Part shown: positions 20,449-32,742 of the stretch, piece after piece
How positions within the stretch are numbered: position 1 is the first letter of the stretch
Layout: each line of letters starts with the position of its first letter
NCBI GenBank assembly: GCA_032821775.1
Contig: JAVLRN010000006.1
Span: 1-64,000 of the forward strand
Reading direction: 5' to 3'
Origin: Sanguinoderma infundibulare
Taxonomy: Eukaryota; Basidiomycota; Agaricomycetes; Polyporales; Polyporaceae
Length of the DNA: 64,000 nucleotides
Position numbers and translations under genes: made by a program
The notes under the pieces: generated by a model
The model's database searches: none
What the model was told of the DNA's origin: nothing
What the model saw: the letters and a program-made list of their open reading frames with translations, nothing else

Positions 20449-23400
20449 ATGCTCATCATTCTTTTCTCCATCCTCTCCGTCGCGGTTCTCATCGGCGCAT
20501 CCCCCTCGATCTATGTTTCCTATCCGCTTGACGACCAGCTGCCGCCCATCGCCCGTATCAACTCTCCTTTCACCTGGTCGTTCTCTCCCGACACTTTCGT
20601 TTCTGACGCTCCCCAGGCCACTCTCAACTACACCGCCTCCCCCATCCCCGTCTGGCTCTCGTTTGACCCATCGACGCGTACGCTATCTGGAACGCCATCG
20701 GAGGAGGACGAAGGATCGCCGGAGATCATTATCACCGCAACCGACTTGGCTACCGGGCAGGCAGTCTCCAGTCCCGTAACTCTGTGCGTAACCCGTTACC
20801 CTCCGCCCCAACTCTACATCCCTGTCGAGAGACAGTTCATTCCCGACAACCCATCCCTATCCTCTGTCTTCCTGGTTTCCAACACCTCTGCCCTCTACAA
20901 CTCGCGGCCTGCCCTTCGCATCCCGCCCAAGTGGTCTTTCAGCATCGGCTTCCAGCCCGACACCTTTCTCGGCCCCAACGACGTCTACTACGCCGCGCGC
21001 ACCGCAGATGGGGCCCCGCTGCCGGACTGGGTCGACTTCAACGCGCACGACTTGACCTTCGACGGCGTCACGCCCCCGGTCGGCAAGCTCTCCCTGCCCC
21101 ACACCCTCCAGGTCGCCCTCCACGCCTCTGACCAGCACGGCTACACGGCGGGCTCCATTCTCTTCGACGTCGTCGTCGCCTCCCACGACTTTGCTCTCCT
21201 CCCGCCGACCAACACGCTCCCGACGATCAACGTCACGACCGAGCAGCCGTTCAGGCTCTCCCTGAGCTCCGCCGCTGACTTCTCTGGCGTCACTCTCGAC
21301 GGCCAGCCCGTAGAGCCCGCCAACATCACCTCGCTCGAGATCGACACCTCTGGTCTGGAGAGCTGGCTGAACTACGACGAGTCGAGCAGGACGCTCACCG
21401 GAAGTCCGCCCGATGAGTTCAATGCCGGAGTCTTGCCTGTCGTCTTGCAATCCAACGTCAACCAGACCCTGCACACCAAGGTCACGCTCGCTGCTGTGCC
21501 CTCGTTCTTCTCTGTGGCCGAAATGGACCCGGTTCTCGTCACGCCAGGGAACAACCTCTCTTTTAATCTCGGCTGGCACTTTTCAAACGTCAGTGGACTG
21601 GGCAAGAGCGCCGACATCGAGCTCTCTGCTGCCTACAGCCCTCTCGAGGCCGGCTACTTTCTCACTTTCGACTCGGGCTCGCACATGCTGTCTGGGACCG
21701 TCCCGGAGAACGTGACCTTCAACCACGTCGCCGTCACCTTTACCGCGTACTCTGGCATCACGCACTCGACGTCGCACACGTCGCTGCCACTGTCGCTCTC
21801 GTCGTCCGACTTTGAAAAGGAAAACAAGATGAACGGGGGAAGCGGCCTGTCGGACGCGGCTCGCGCAAAGCTCCTGCTCGGGCTGAAGATCGCGTTTGGC
21901 ATCATCTGCGGGTTCGTCAACCTCGCCATCATCTTCGCGTTGATCCGACGGTGTACGCGCGTCCCGGACTCTGCTGTTGTGGGCGAAGAAGGGCGTCGGG
22001 CGTGGACTGCGGACGAGCTCAAGTGGTACGGGATCGGGATCGAGGTCAACGGCGAGAAGTACGAGCCGCCGTCGGTCATGAGCGGCAACGGGTACGGGAC
22101 GAGCGAGGCGGCGTTGGCGGGTTCTGGGCTGGTGCAGAGCTTCTCTCGTCTCCTTGCGCGGACGTTCTCGAACACGCACGGATCTCCGCTGAGCCCCGTC
22201 GGCCTGGCGCAGAGCCCGCCTGTGATCCGGAAGGTGGAGTTCTTTGGCAAGGTGCGGCAGACCGCGCGGATCGTGAGCGACAAGTATCGGCGGGCTGTGA
22301 GCGGGCCACGGCGGCCTATGATCTCGAAACCAACACTGATATTGACGGGCGAAGACGCGAACAGGATACCGCCCGTGCACGCAGACATCGAAGGGCTCCC
22401 GGGCACGAATGTTGAGGGACTGCTGCCGATGATCATCCACCCATCGCAGAGCGAGCTGCAGCCGTTCGAGGACGCGTCGCTGATCCGTTACACGCCGAGT
22501 GGGCTGGATAGCCCGTCGGATTCGCCGTCATCGTCGACGGACGGACGGTCGATCCCTCGCCGGCGCGCCGACTTTGCGCCGCCGAAAGCGGTCGCTGCTC
22601 CCGCTCAGGTCCACGTGGGGAACGAGGACCAGCGGTCTGTAGACTCGTTCGCATCGTCGCTGGCGACGAACTCGTCGACACGGACGCACGAGGCTGAAGC
22701 GGTCATCCAGCGGGCGACGCGGGCGATGAGCGTGCGGAGCGCGACGAGCGGATTCTCGAACGCGACGGGGGCCGCCGACGGCGGGCTTGCGGTGATGGAG
22801 GTGGCGCGGCCGCGACTGGTGCCGTTCACGAGTGCGACGCGGGTGCCGGTGCCGAAGCTGCCGTCGTCGTCGCTGTTCTCGGGTGGGACAGAGGGGCAGA
22901 ATGCGAGCGCGAGCCAGGCGGATTCTGTGCAGCGCGGGACGCGGCGGGTGGCGAGCCAGATGGCGAAGGTGTTCAGGAACGCGGGGGCGGCGGAAGGTAT
23001 GTTTCAGGTGGCTGTCATGTGCGCGCTATACGATTTCATTTGTCTTGACACTGACAGCGGAGCGCTCGTCTGCGAGCGGCGGGGCGCCTTCGCGCGCGAA
23101 GCGCAAAAAGGAGGGCGGGGGGGTGCCGCCAGTGCCACGGATGCTGGCGCGGACGGGGGAGCGGTTCAGGTTCAAGGTGCCGGTCGCGGGCTGGTCGTTA
23201 TCGGGTGGGGAAAAGGAGGCGAAGGGCCGGCTGGAGGCGCGGCTGGTTTCGGGGAAGCCCTTGCCGAGGTTCATCAAGGTCGACATGGACGCGGTCGGGG
23301 TCAGTGGGGCTGGGGCGCAAGGGCCCGGGGAGGAGCAGAAGCGGGTGGTGGAGCTGTCTGGGGTGCCGGTGTCGCCGAACATCGGGGTGTACGAGATCGG

Positions 23401-23473
23401 GGTGTACGAGCAGGACGGGGGGGCGTGCGTGGGCAAGGTCGTGGTGGAGATCGTCCCGAAGAAAGCGACGTGA
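20449..23473 (+). CDS. axl2: Axl2/Bud10-like cadherin-fold polarity membrane protein
   Basis: Exons 20449-22996 and 23058-23473 (61-nt intron) encode 987 residues. A signal peptide at 1-20 (MLIILFSILSVAVLIGAS) precedes an ectodomain with four dystroglycan-type cadherin-like (CADG) repeats. They are marked by WLSFDPSTRTLSGTP, WVDFNAHDLTFDG, WLNYDESSRTLTGSPPDE and FLTFDSGSHMLSGTVPEN, with several N-glycosylation sequons. A single membrane helix lies near 474-498 (IAFGIICGFVNLAIIFALI). The cytoplasmic part of about 490 residues is Ser-rich and ends in another beta-rich module (GERFRFKVPVAGW and GVYEIGVYEQDGG). Axl2 marks axial bud sites in yeast, and homologs act in septation and polarity in filamentous fungi. 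An upstream in-frame extension to 20344 has no signal peptide at its start, so the ATG at 20449 is preferred. Confidence 0.87.
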
Positions 23474-23984
23474 GCGCAGGCGCTATCGTTGCCGTGTCGG
23501 GGGTGTGGAGACCTGTTTGCGACTGCAAAGGTCACGGACAAGCGTATGGTGTAGGACATTACTAGAATGGTTATATCGTATCTGTCCGATTCGAGATGTC
23601 ATCGAGCATCAGAGACATTCCCAGCGGCTGCCCGTCCGATTCACAGCGTGGAAGGCCAATGGGCCAGCGGAGATTTGGGGCGAGGTGACTTGATGGTTGG
23701 TTATTGTGCCCTGAGAGGGCAGCGAGAGTGCTGTTTATGGGCATGTGCGGGGAAGGACGTGTGGCCGACTGCCAAGAGGGGTTTAGCGTGGGTCGGAAGA
23801 GACCGGTATCTGATAAGATATGATGTGGCAACCGGCGACCGCGTCAGACTCGGTGCGCGGTCGAGTTACAGGCTGAGGACCCGTCGCAAGTACATTAGCT
23901 CTCTCCCACCATGCCATCGACGCCCCTTCCTCCCTCTGTCCGCCCATCACGCCCCTCCTTTAATCCGTCCCCCTCCCCGCCGCC
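23474..23984. other. Intergenic, no gene
   Basis: 3' flank of the Axl2-like gene and promoter of the transporter. The last 80 bases before 23985 are pyrimidine-rich (CCCCTCC, CCGTCC), like other leaders in this window. Open frames here are shadows without domains. Confidence 0.5.
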
Positions 23985-26714
23985 ATGTCCCATCGCGGCT
24001 ACGGTCTCCTTCCGGCGTCCCCTTCCCCAGGTCCGTATCCGTCTCCGGCCCGCCCTCTCGCGTGCTAATCCCGTGCTTGTGCGCCCCCCCGCGCCCAACA
24101 GACGGCCGCGAAGTCTCGCCCATCGACACTCGTCGCTCCGTTATCAGCACCCTCTCCACCCTCTCCCGCGAGCTCGCCGAGGAGATCGAGGCCGAGGAGG
24201 ACGCCCATGCCGGTGTCGCCGCCGTCGAGGCCGCGGAGCAGGTCTTTGGAAAGTATTCAAAGTGGTTCCTCTTCATCGGGTCTGTCTTCCTCTCTCCTCC
24301 ATCCGACCTCTTGAGCCTCGTTCGTTGATGTCGTTCGCCGCCCAGGATCGGCTTGGCTTCGTACGTCTACTCGCTCGACAACCAGACGACGTCCAACTAT
24401 CTCGCCTTCGCCACCTCGTATTTCGGAGCGCACAGCCTCATATCCTCCATACAGGTCGTCCAGTCCATCCTTGGTGCGCCCTTGAGCTCTCTCCGCCTTT
24501 CTCCTTTCCTCAGTTCGTTCCCCGCCGGCCGCAGTTGCCGTCGGAAAGCCCATCATTGCAAAGGTCGCAGACGTCACCTCGAGAGCTACTGCTTACCTCG
24601 TCGTCCGTGAGTCTCTTCCCTCTGCAGTCAACTACAACCCGTAGCTAAATTCTCCAATCTAGTTATCTTCTATGTCATCGGTACGTTCATGGTTTCATAC
24701 ACTCTTTCTGCTTCTCACCCCGTTCGCAGGATACGTTGTGATCGCCACCGCACCCAACGTCGGCTTTATCGCCGTCGGAATCATCTTCTATGCCATGTCT
24801 GTCCCTTTTCGTCTCCACTTGATGGCAACCCATCTGACCAATGCCATCATCCAGCGGATATACGTATGCTGCCCCACGAACCGTCTCTCGACGACTACTG
24901 ACCAACCACATACAGAGGACTGCAGCTACTCACGTCCGTCATCATCGCCGACATCACCACATTAAAATGGCGTGGTCTCGTCTCCGGCATGACTTCCACC
25001 CCCTTCCTCGTCAACGCCATCATCGGCTCAAAGGTCGCCAACGCCGTCCTCGAACATCTTGGCTGGAGATGGGGCTGTGAGCACACATCAATCTTTACCC
25101 CCACTCACACCGCCCTCACACATTCTGCCCCCAGACGCCATGTTTGCCATCCTTGTTCCCCTAGCTCTTACCCCCCTCATCCTCACCTTGTTCTGGGCTG
25201 AGCGACACGCGAACCAGTTGGGCTTGGTCACCAAATCTCCTCCCCACCATGATCTCGTCCCCCGTGGCAAGAGCGAATGGATACAGCGTGCATGGCTTTT
25301 CGCTGAGCAGCTCGACCTCGTCGGTCTCGTATTGCTCGGCGCCGCTGTCTCCCTCATCCTCCTTCCCCTCACGCTTGCTCAGCGTGCAAAGGGCAGCTGG
25401 ACCAGTCGTGAGTCTACTCCGCCCAACATCTTGAGCGCTCGCAAGCTTACTGGAGTCCAGCGGTCATGATTGGAATGCTCGTCCTCGGCTGGATCTTACT
25501 TCCCGTATTCGCACTGTGGGACATCAAGTTCGCCAAACGCCCTGTTATCGCCCGCCGCTTCTTGTCCAATCTCACCGTCGTCTGCGTGGCGCTCATCGGC
25601 TTCTTCGACTTCGTGCGTACCCGCCGATCTTCTGCTCTCGGTTAGATCTGAACGTCTCCCGCGACACATTACAGTTCTCGTACTTCTTGACTTTTATGTA
25701 TCTGCCCTCCTTCGTCTTGGTCACGAAATCATGGTAGGCGCCTCTCGCATCGTCGTCGTCCTGTCTTGTCGCTCACGTGTGCGCTAGGTCGATGACGAAC
25801 GTCTTTTACTTTGGACAAGCCCAGACCGTGGGGTTGACCGTGTTCGGCATCTTGGCCGGTGTTATCATGCGCTTCACGCGACGATACAAGGTACGTGCCG
25901 CGCTCAGTCCGGCTATATTACGTCACTCAATCTCCTCGCAGTCTCTCCTTGTCATCGGTCTCTTCATTCGCCTCATGTAAGTGCCACAGCTGTCGCAGGG
26001 TTCCCCGTATATGACATATATCTGATACGCACACATGTACGCAGTGGCGTGGCTCTCATGATCCACACTCGTGGGATGAACAGCTCAGACAGCCAGCTGA
26101 TCGCGACCCAAATCCTCCAAGGCCTCGGTGGCGGATTTGCAGCGATCTGCTCCGGGGTCGGCGCACAAGCGTCCGTCCCTCATGCCGATGTGGCCATGGT
26201 CATCGCGATCGTCCTCCTGTGGACCGAGCTCGGCGCAGGGGTCGGCGGCAGCATCGCCGGTGCGATCTGGTCGGGCATCATGCCCGGAAAGCTGCTGGAG
26301 TACCTCCCGAGCCTCTCGCAGGAGGAGAGGGACGTGCTGTTCGGCGACATCACCGCGGTTACTGCCCGCCCGATGGAGGACCCTGTACGTCAGGGCGTCA
26401 TTAGCGGTACGTTCCTGTAGCTGTCAACATCGAGATCACACTGACGCAGCGTGCGTGCCACACACACAGCGTACAGCGACACGATGCAGGTCATGCTGAT
26501 CCTCGCGACGGTCATGAGCGCGGTCCCGCTCGTGCTCTCGGTCTTCATGCCAAACTGGTACCTCGGCGACCACCAGAACGCGGTGGAGGAGGCGGACCTG
26601 GTCGGGCGGCGCAGCCAGCGCGCGTCGATGGTCATCCCGCGCGCGAGCGAGGACGGGTACGGGACGGACGAGAGCCAGGCGCTGCTCGGCGCGCGAGACG
26701 AGCATGAGGCGTGA
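23985..26714 (+). CDS. MFS siderophore iron transporter (Sit/Arn/Mir-like)
   Basis: Fifteen exons assemble to 635 residues in one frame: 23985-24030, 24102-24279, 24346-24473, 24535-24606, 24663-24680, 24730-24796, 24855-24863, 24916-25076, 25135-25407, 25461-25612, 25675-25733, 25788-25890, 25942-25976, 26045-26406, 26470-26714. Exons of 18 and 9 nt are needed to restore VIGYVVIATAPN and AIGYTGLQLLTS. Family marks are a hydrophilic N-terminus, then IGLASYVYSLDNQTTSNY, FGAHSLISSIQVVQSIL, DITTLKWRGLVSGMTSTPF and IATQILQGLGGGFAAICSG. Twelve to fourteen membrane helices are expected. Such proteins import ferric siderophores by proton symport at the plasma membrane or endosomes. No siderophore synthetase is nearby. 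The substrate is inferred from family resemblance only. Confidence 0.92.
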
Positions 26715-27389
26715 GTTTGGATCTGGATATCGATGGAGGAGGATATGGGACATTCAATTGTAGAGTACGACCTGTCACGATAATCTTCGATGTACCAGGA
26801 TGAGGAGCATCATGATCCCTCGTGTCCGTGTCTGCTGCGGTGATACTGTAGGGTCGTCGTGCCTAGAGTTTGACATAGAATCAGATAGACGACGAGAGGA
26901 CAAAATCACTTTGACTGGACAGCGGCTGATTGCGCCTGGCGCGCTTGCTGCTCGGTGCTGGAGGCGTATCCTCCATCCTCCACTCCATCTGGCGAAACTT
27001 GAACGTGCTCTGCAGGACCGACTCGTCGCCGATGCCAACCACGTCTGTAGTCAACCGGCTCAAACTCTATGCGAAGAGCCAGCTTCTCTCCGGCCCGCAC
27101 GTTCCATACAAACAAGCGCATGGTATCTCGAATCGGCTGAATATTGAATACGATGTTCATCTCCAACGATTTCGCTGGAAATGCAATACGCGAGCTTGAT
27201 AGATCAAACGACAAGGCTGAACGGCAATAACAGTTGTTAACGGAAGTACCGGAGGAATCTGTGGGCGGACTAGTTTGCGACATTACGTCCAGCATCAAGA
27301 CTGCACAGTTCTCTCAAAAGACAGCCCACCAGCAACCATCAGCAGAACAGAGAGGACCGGCATACCGAGGGAGTCCTGCATAACAAGAG
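26715..27389. other. Intergenic, no gene
   Basis: 3' flank of the siderophore transporter. Short frames on both strands have no domain signal. The inverted duplicate segment begins at about 27390. Confidence 0.5.
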
Positions 27390-28300
27390 ATCCTGTGATA
27401 GGTTCCTCGTGTCCCAAACGCGCATTGCTCCCTGATGTGAATCCGCATTAGATGCCGTCGCCAGCATCATGTTCCGTGCGGTGATCAGGCGCACATGGAA
27501 GCGAATCACCGGTCGGCATTGCCGGATGCGACGAGGTGTGTGTGAGGGTGGGACGGGTTGTTGAGGTCTGACGCCGTAGCATTGTCGGATGGTGCGTTGT
27601 CGCCGTAGAGCGTCGCAATGGCAGAGGCCACTACTACAGATATTCCAGATAACCACTCGGCCATCTGGCAGTCCCACAGGAGGCAAGTTGTCGGCTGTCG
27701 GGTGAGAATGAGAGGAAATATACCCCGCCTGATTGGGGCCGAGCCACCCAGTCCCGAACGGTGGTCCCGTCCTGGCTATTCCATAGTATGATAGTCGAGG
27801 CTACAGCCGTAGTCGCAATCCATCAGTTGTCGGATGAGGTCGTGAGGGATGTCACTTGACCGCTATGTCCAAGTAACGTACGGGAACCTGTGTTGGTTGT
27901 CCATGAGTATGTATCTATCGGAGCTCTGTTCGGTGTTGCGACATACCCAAGGGATAACACTCGACATGGAGGCGTGATTGAGAATTGAGACTGGGCAGTC
28001 CCCGGTGAAACTCGGCAGACAATCGTTCCAATCTATTATGCCTTTCGCCTGGGACTATAACGATGACCTTTGTGGTGCCTGCGGCGAGGACGGTGTCAAG
28101 CTCATTATGTTATGATGGTCCTCGAATGGTCCTCGAAAACGCGGAATGCAAGACTCACATTGTTCGATTAGCTCGGAATAGCCACGTCCTGTATTATACC
28201 CGCTAGCCCTTACTTGTGGAGCGACGCTTAGATCGCGAGCGTCTTCTTCACCGCCTCGCGAGCCAGCAACTTCCGGAAATGAACCGAATCGAATCGCGAG
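27390..28300 (-). pseudogene. Inverted duplicate copy: GST 3' end + F-box 3' end + WD40 relic
   Basis: Read on the minus strand this matches the plus-strand segment 32405-34470 with about 1.2 kb missing. 28280-28190 equals the last exon of the GST gene (GAGGCGGTGAAGAAGACGCT), with its CAG turned into TAA. 28160-28125 equals the downstream flank (GAGTCTTGCATTCCGCGTTT). About 28090-27960 equals the 3' part of the F-box gene. 27870-27400 equals the WD40 relic, including GRVVIWN and MRVWDTR. A TGA at 27825-27823 stands where the other copy keeps CGA. There are several frameshifts, so it is non-functional. Confidence 0.8.
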
Positions 28301-28499
28301 CCGGACATGTTTCAGCCGCGAACGAAAGCAATTCGAGAGAGCAAGGCTAGCCACGAGGTTGAACAAATATCATCCTTGGCGCGACTGTCAGCGCCGAAGC
28401 CCAACGCTCAATGCGAGCACTCACTAGGTCTATTCGTCAGTCGTTTTTGCACGCCCACTCATCCAGGTCTCCCCCTCCTCTGGCATCTCCGCGTTTGCC

Positions 28500-30259
28500 T
28501 CAGCGACTACACCGCACCATCTCGCGCAGCCGCGCGCTGCCGACGGCTGCCGCGCCGACGAGCGCGACGGTGCCCGCGGCGAGAATGACGCCCGTGAAGG
28601 TGATGAGCGCTTCGAAGTGCCTCTCGTCTGTGACGTCGAGGAGCGCGCCGGCAGTCGGCGTCCCGACGAGAGTCGAGACTGCGAGGAAGATGTATACCGA
28701 GCCTGTAAACGGGAGCGCAAGCGCGAGCGGTGAGCATGGGCAGCGAATATGAGCGCAGGGGGGGGGGAGGACGCACCAAGCCGCGCGCCGTACACCTCGC
28801 GCGGGGTGATGGTCGCGATATAGGTCGCGAGGAGGGAGACGAACGCGCCTGTCCCGCGCGCAGGGCGAATGCCATGTCAGCGTCACGGTGAGCTCGAGCG
28901 CGGCACGACGCGGGTTTTCATTTTGCACGCACCGGAGAACAGGCCGTACAGTGCGGAGAAGGCGACGATGGACGCGGCGTTGCGCGAGGGCAACCAGAGC
29001 GCAAGGACAAGGATCGTGCAGACGGCCGACGCGGGGATGAAGCACTCCAATCTATAACAATCGTCAATGCGGGAATCGCGGAGATGCGGGCGACACTCAC
29101 GCCCCGAACCTGTCGGCCAGCATGCCGGGCAGGACGCGGGAGGGGACGTTCAGGGCGTTGATGATGGCGAGGAGGTAGTTCGAGATGCTTGGAGGGACTC
29201 CCCGGAAGGAGGCGTAGATCTGGATGTAGAAATACGGTATGAAGAGCGCGTAGAATAACCTGCGCGTGAGGTAAGTATGCGTTGAGACGTCTAAGATGCG
29301 AAGATTAAACATGTGGGGACTTGCAGGAAGCCAGCGACGGTCGCGAGGACGTATCGCGCGTCCTTGAAGCCATGGAGGTCCACGGCGGTACGCCAGGAGA
29401 TGCTGCCTGAAAGGGGGAGGCGGGTTTTGATGGTGAGGCATGCGACGATGAAGCAGGCCATGATGATGAAGCCGATGACGCGGACGGCCCATCCGAAGCC
29501 GATGAGAGGGATGAGATGCTGGAGGAGGATCGGGAAGACGACACCGCCGACGGCGCCTCCGCTGAGTACGATACCAATCGCGGTCGCGCGGTGGCGGCGG
29601 AACCAGTGACCCACAACGGCGACGGAAGGATTGAACCTAATGAGGTGTTAAAACGACAGAAAAAAGGATGTACAACGGCGGGCATACATGAGGGCGATTC
29701 CGATCCCAAGAAGGACGCCCTGAGCGAGGAAGAGTTCGTAAGCATGATCCTTCTGTGCAAGCGACACCATCATCATGGCAAGAACGCAGAAGAAAGAGCC
29801 CAGCGGAATGAGGACCTGCTCTGAAGAGGATCAGCTCGCTGTCAACAGATCGACAGGGAGAACTGACGGAGGTGCCATAGGCATCGAAGATTCTGCCCGT
29901 AATCGGTCCGGCAGCGTAGAGGAAGAAGACCTGGAGGGACCCGATCAAGGAAATGGAGGCGGACGAGGAAGCGGTTAGGAGAGTAGACTCGTAGTAGTCT
30001 TGAAACGCTCCCTGCAGACTGATGAGCACTTGAACGACAGGGAACGGCAAAATGCACTCACATACGCGTTTATCATGCCCGCCGAGGCAAAGAGAGCGAG
30101 CGTCGATCCAAGGACGACTGTCCATGCCGCCCGTCCACCGTCCGGCACATACTCGAGCTCTGGCTCGGATGGCACCAACGTCGCAGCAGCAGTAGCCGCC
30201 TCTGGATAGACGGCCTGGACTTCAGCCTTGTTCGCACCTTGCTTCTCCTCGTCGGACAT
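28500..30259 (-). CDS. MFS monocarboxylate-type transporter (MCT/Mch family)
   Basis: Eight exons give 444 residues: 30259-30062, 30011-29868, 29815-29688, 29636-29325, 29259-29101, 29051-28933, 28848-28777, 28702-28500. The N-terminus is hydrophilic, followed by the family signature YVPDGGRAAWTVVLGS (D-G-G-x-x-x-W). Then come FQDYYESTLLTASSSASISL, GHWFRRHRATAIGIVLSGGA, PYFYIQIYASFRG and LPGMLADRFGA. About twelve helices are expected. Mch-type fungal proteins are plasma-membrane or vacuolar transporters whose substrates vary (riboflavin for Mch5; others unknown). The fourth intron (29324-29260) needs a GC donor (GCAAGT) to keep the frame, and the same site offers no usable GT. It points away from the GST gene and abuts the decayed inverted duplicate. 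Confidence 0.88.
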
Positions 30260-31577
30260 CCCGCACTGAGGAGCCCTCTACTGTCGCACAACCTGGGTGG
30301 ACGCCCCTGCAAGAGGACAAATCAGCACATTCGGTGAGCGCGAGAAGAATGTTTTACCGCCATCATCCATTCCCAGGAATCTCGTAGTTCCGCCGGAGCC
30401 CCGTGTCAACTCGCTCCCATTACGACTCCACACCCCGCACCCTGTTCGCTCACAGACCAAGACTCGGGGCACGAAAGAAGAACCCTCATCGACCACTGAC
30501 GAGTGAAACCCTTACCCGACCTGTCAACCCACCGTCCATCGAACCCATAATCTTGGGCGCCAGAGCCCACGTGGCCGTGTTCGTCCCGTTTTGTCTCAGT
30601 CCGCCGGTGGCACCTCCTCCGAGTCCTCGAGTCCCAACTCCTCCGAGCACGCTCGAACATCTTACGCCTCTGCATCGCCGTCATTGCGGGCATTGGATTT
30701 TTTTTACATCGACAATGGAAAACCGAAGCTAATGGCAAACGCCTGCCGAAAGAAGACTTCGGTGGCGGCTTCTCCAGAACGTCCAAGTCGTACGTTGGCA
30801 CCTCAAGTTAGCTCTCGCATCCCTTATTCAGCCGTTCAATAGATTACAATATCCATCATTCACGGTATGCAACCTTTATAAGCCCCTCATCCAAGAGTAC
30901 GTCTCTCCTCCAAATGAAAATCCATCGTGAAACATGCTGACGAAACATCGATCGATCGCTTCTGGGTGTTCTACAGGCTCCTTCTCCCCTGCGCTCTCTC
31001 GGAACCACCGGTGTACTATCATACAGTCTTTGTGTCCATCGCGATCGTCGTCGCTATGATCTCACCACTACCAACCGCGTGGTGCGTACAGCGAACTTGA
31101 ATTGCTTACTCACCTCAGGCTCTCTCAACCGTAGCCATTGAATTCACCCTTATGACGAATCGCGCGCTTCCTCCCCACTTCTTCGAAGATACCACCCATG
31201 TATAGCTAAATAACTCTCACCCGTGTTTACTCCGCCGCAACGGGTCCTATCCTTGCCTATCCCAGCACCGATTTCGTGCCTGTGGACACCCGTGCTGACC
31301 AATACGCCATTCTCTGGCGCCTTGCTATTGCTTGCTCGCACACTTGGTAAGCATCTTTCGGGACGGTCAACCATATGACCAACGCCTGTTCTCATCGTCG
31401 TTGCCTCCCGGCGTATGGGAAATGAGGGAAGGCGGCGCACTTTCGCTGACGCAGACTCGTTGACCTCGAGAGCTTAAATACCAGGGTGTGTTCATCCCAT
31501 CTATCTCAACGACCAGCTCACCCACCCGTCCACAGCCAACGCACGCGTCAGCCTAGTCCGGATCAACCTCGAGAAGT
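30260..31577. other. Intergenic region between divergent genes, no supported gene
   Basis: Promoter space for the transporter (minus) and GST (plus). A 131-codon frame at 30801-30406 on the minus strand and smaller frames lack any family signal. No tRNA, repeat or transposon feature was noticed. Confidence 0.5.
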
Positions 31578-32477
31578 ATGTCCCACGGAAAGCAGTTCAC
31601 CCTCTATACCCACGTCGGCGGCCCCAACGGCTGGTACGTCCCGCCCCTCCCCCTTTTCCTATCGCCGTCCGGTTTCCTTGGCAGGCAGTGACCGTCGGAT
31701 TCCTGTCCCGTCATGCGCATAGGAAGGTCGCTATCGTGCTCGAGGAGCTCGGCCTTTCCTACGAATCCATCTACCTCGACTTCGCCACCGCCGAGCAGAA
31801 GAAGGCGCCCCACACCGATCACAACCCGAACGGTCGCATCCCGACGCTCATCGACCACCACAACGGCGACTTCGCGATCTGGGAGTCGGACGCCATCCTC
31901 CTCTACCTCGCCGACAAGTACGACACCGAGAAGCGGCTGACGGTCGCGGACGAGAAGTCCAAGTACAGCCTCATCCAGTGGCTGTTCTTCCAGAGCTCCG
32001 GCCAGGGGTGCGTATCCACAATCCGAGTACGCGTGTACATGGGAACTAAATACAGCGCCTCTACAACGTTCGCAGCCCGTACTTCGGCCAGGCGTTCTGG
32101 TTCATAAAGTACCACGCGGAGAAGCTGCCCTCGGCCATCGAGCGCTACCAAAAGGAGACCCTCCGCGTCTTGTCCGTCCTCGACGGCGTCCTGACCAAGC
32201 CCGAGAACAACGGCTGGCTCGTCGGCGGGAAGCCGACGATCGCCGATCTGTCGTTCATCACCTGGAACAACGCTGCCGTCAACGTCACGGTCAAGGACTA
32301 TGCGGACGTCGCGAAGGAGTACCCGGCCTTCTACGCGTGAGTGTCCTTCGGTTTCATTTCCGGATCGGAATGGGGTGTGGTTGATGAAGGTGTGTGGACG
32401 ACAGGTGGCACCAGAAGCTCCTGGCGCGCGAGGCGGTGAAGAAGACGCTCGCGATCCAGGCGTCGCTCCAGAAGTAG
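31578..32477 (+). CDS. Glutathione S-transferase, Ure2p-like class
   Basis: Exons 31578-31633, 31723-32007, 32076-32336 and 32405-32477 encode 224 residues, a normal GST length. The thioredoxin-fold half has FTLYTHVGGPNGWKVAIVL, then NPNGRIPTLIDHH (cis-Pro loop) and WESDAILLYLADKYD (glutathione-binding SD). The helical half has PYFGQAFWFIKYHAEKLPSA and LVGGKPTIADLSFI (the conserved N-capping D). Ure2-like GSTs conjugate glutathione to electrophiles or reduce peroxides, and are expanded in wood-decay fungi, where they are linked to detoxifying plant extractives. Catalytic type cannot be fixed here, since this class often uses Asn or backbone contacts rather than Tyr, Ser or Cys. The last exon and 3' flank are duplicated in inverted orientation at about 28290-28120. 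Confidence 0.93.
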
Positions 32478-32742
32478 GCGACAGTTGGGAAGGCAGTGTT
32501 CGACGGTATGGGTAACGTGGATGAGTGTATCACAGACCAGTGTAATCTATTCCAACGGAAAACTCCAGTCGAACAAAGGCGTGAGTCTTGCATTCCGCGT
32601 TTTCGAGGACCACGAGGCTGCACCGCTTCTCCCCCTCCCCCATAAGCTCTATAAGCGGGTCTCAAGGACGCCGTGTTCGCAGTTGCGTCCCCACATTTTC
32701 CTCTCCTCCGTAACATCCTCCCTGCGTCGTACCCTGCTACCC

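Noticed and set aside
20857..22440. Two long minus-strand frames inside the Axl2-like gene
   Set aside because: Antisense shadows of a GC-rich coding exon that carries clear cadherin-like repeats.
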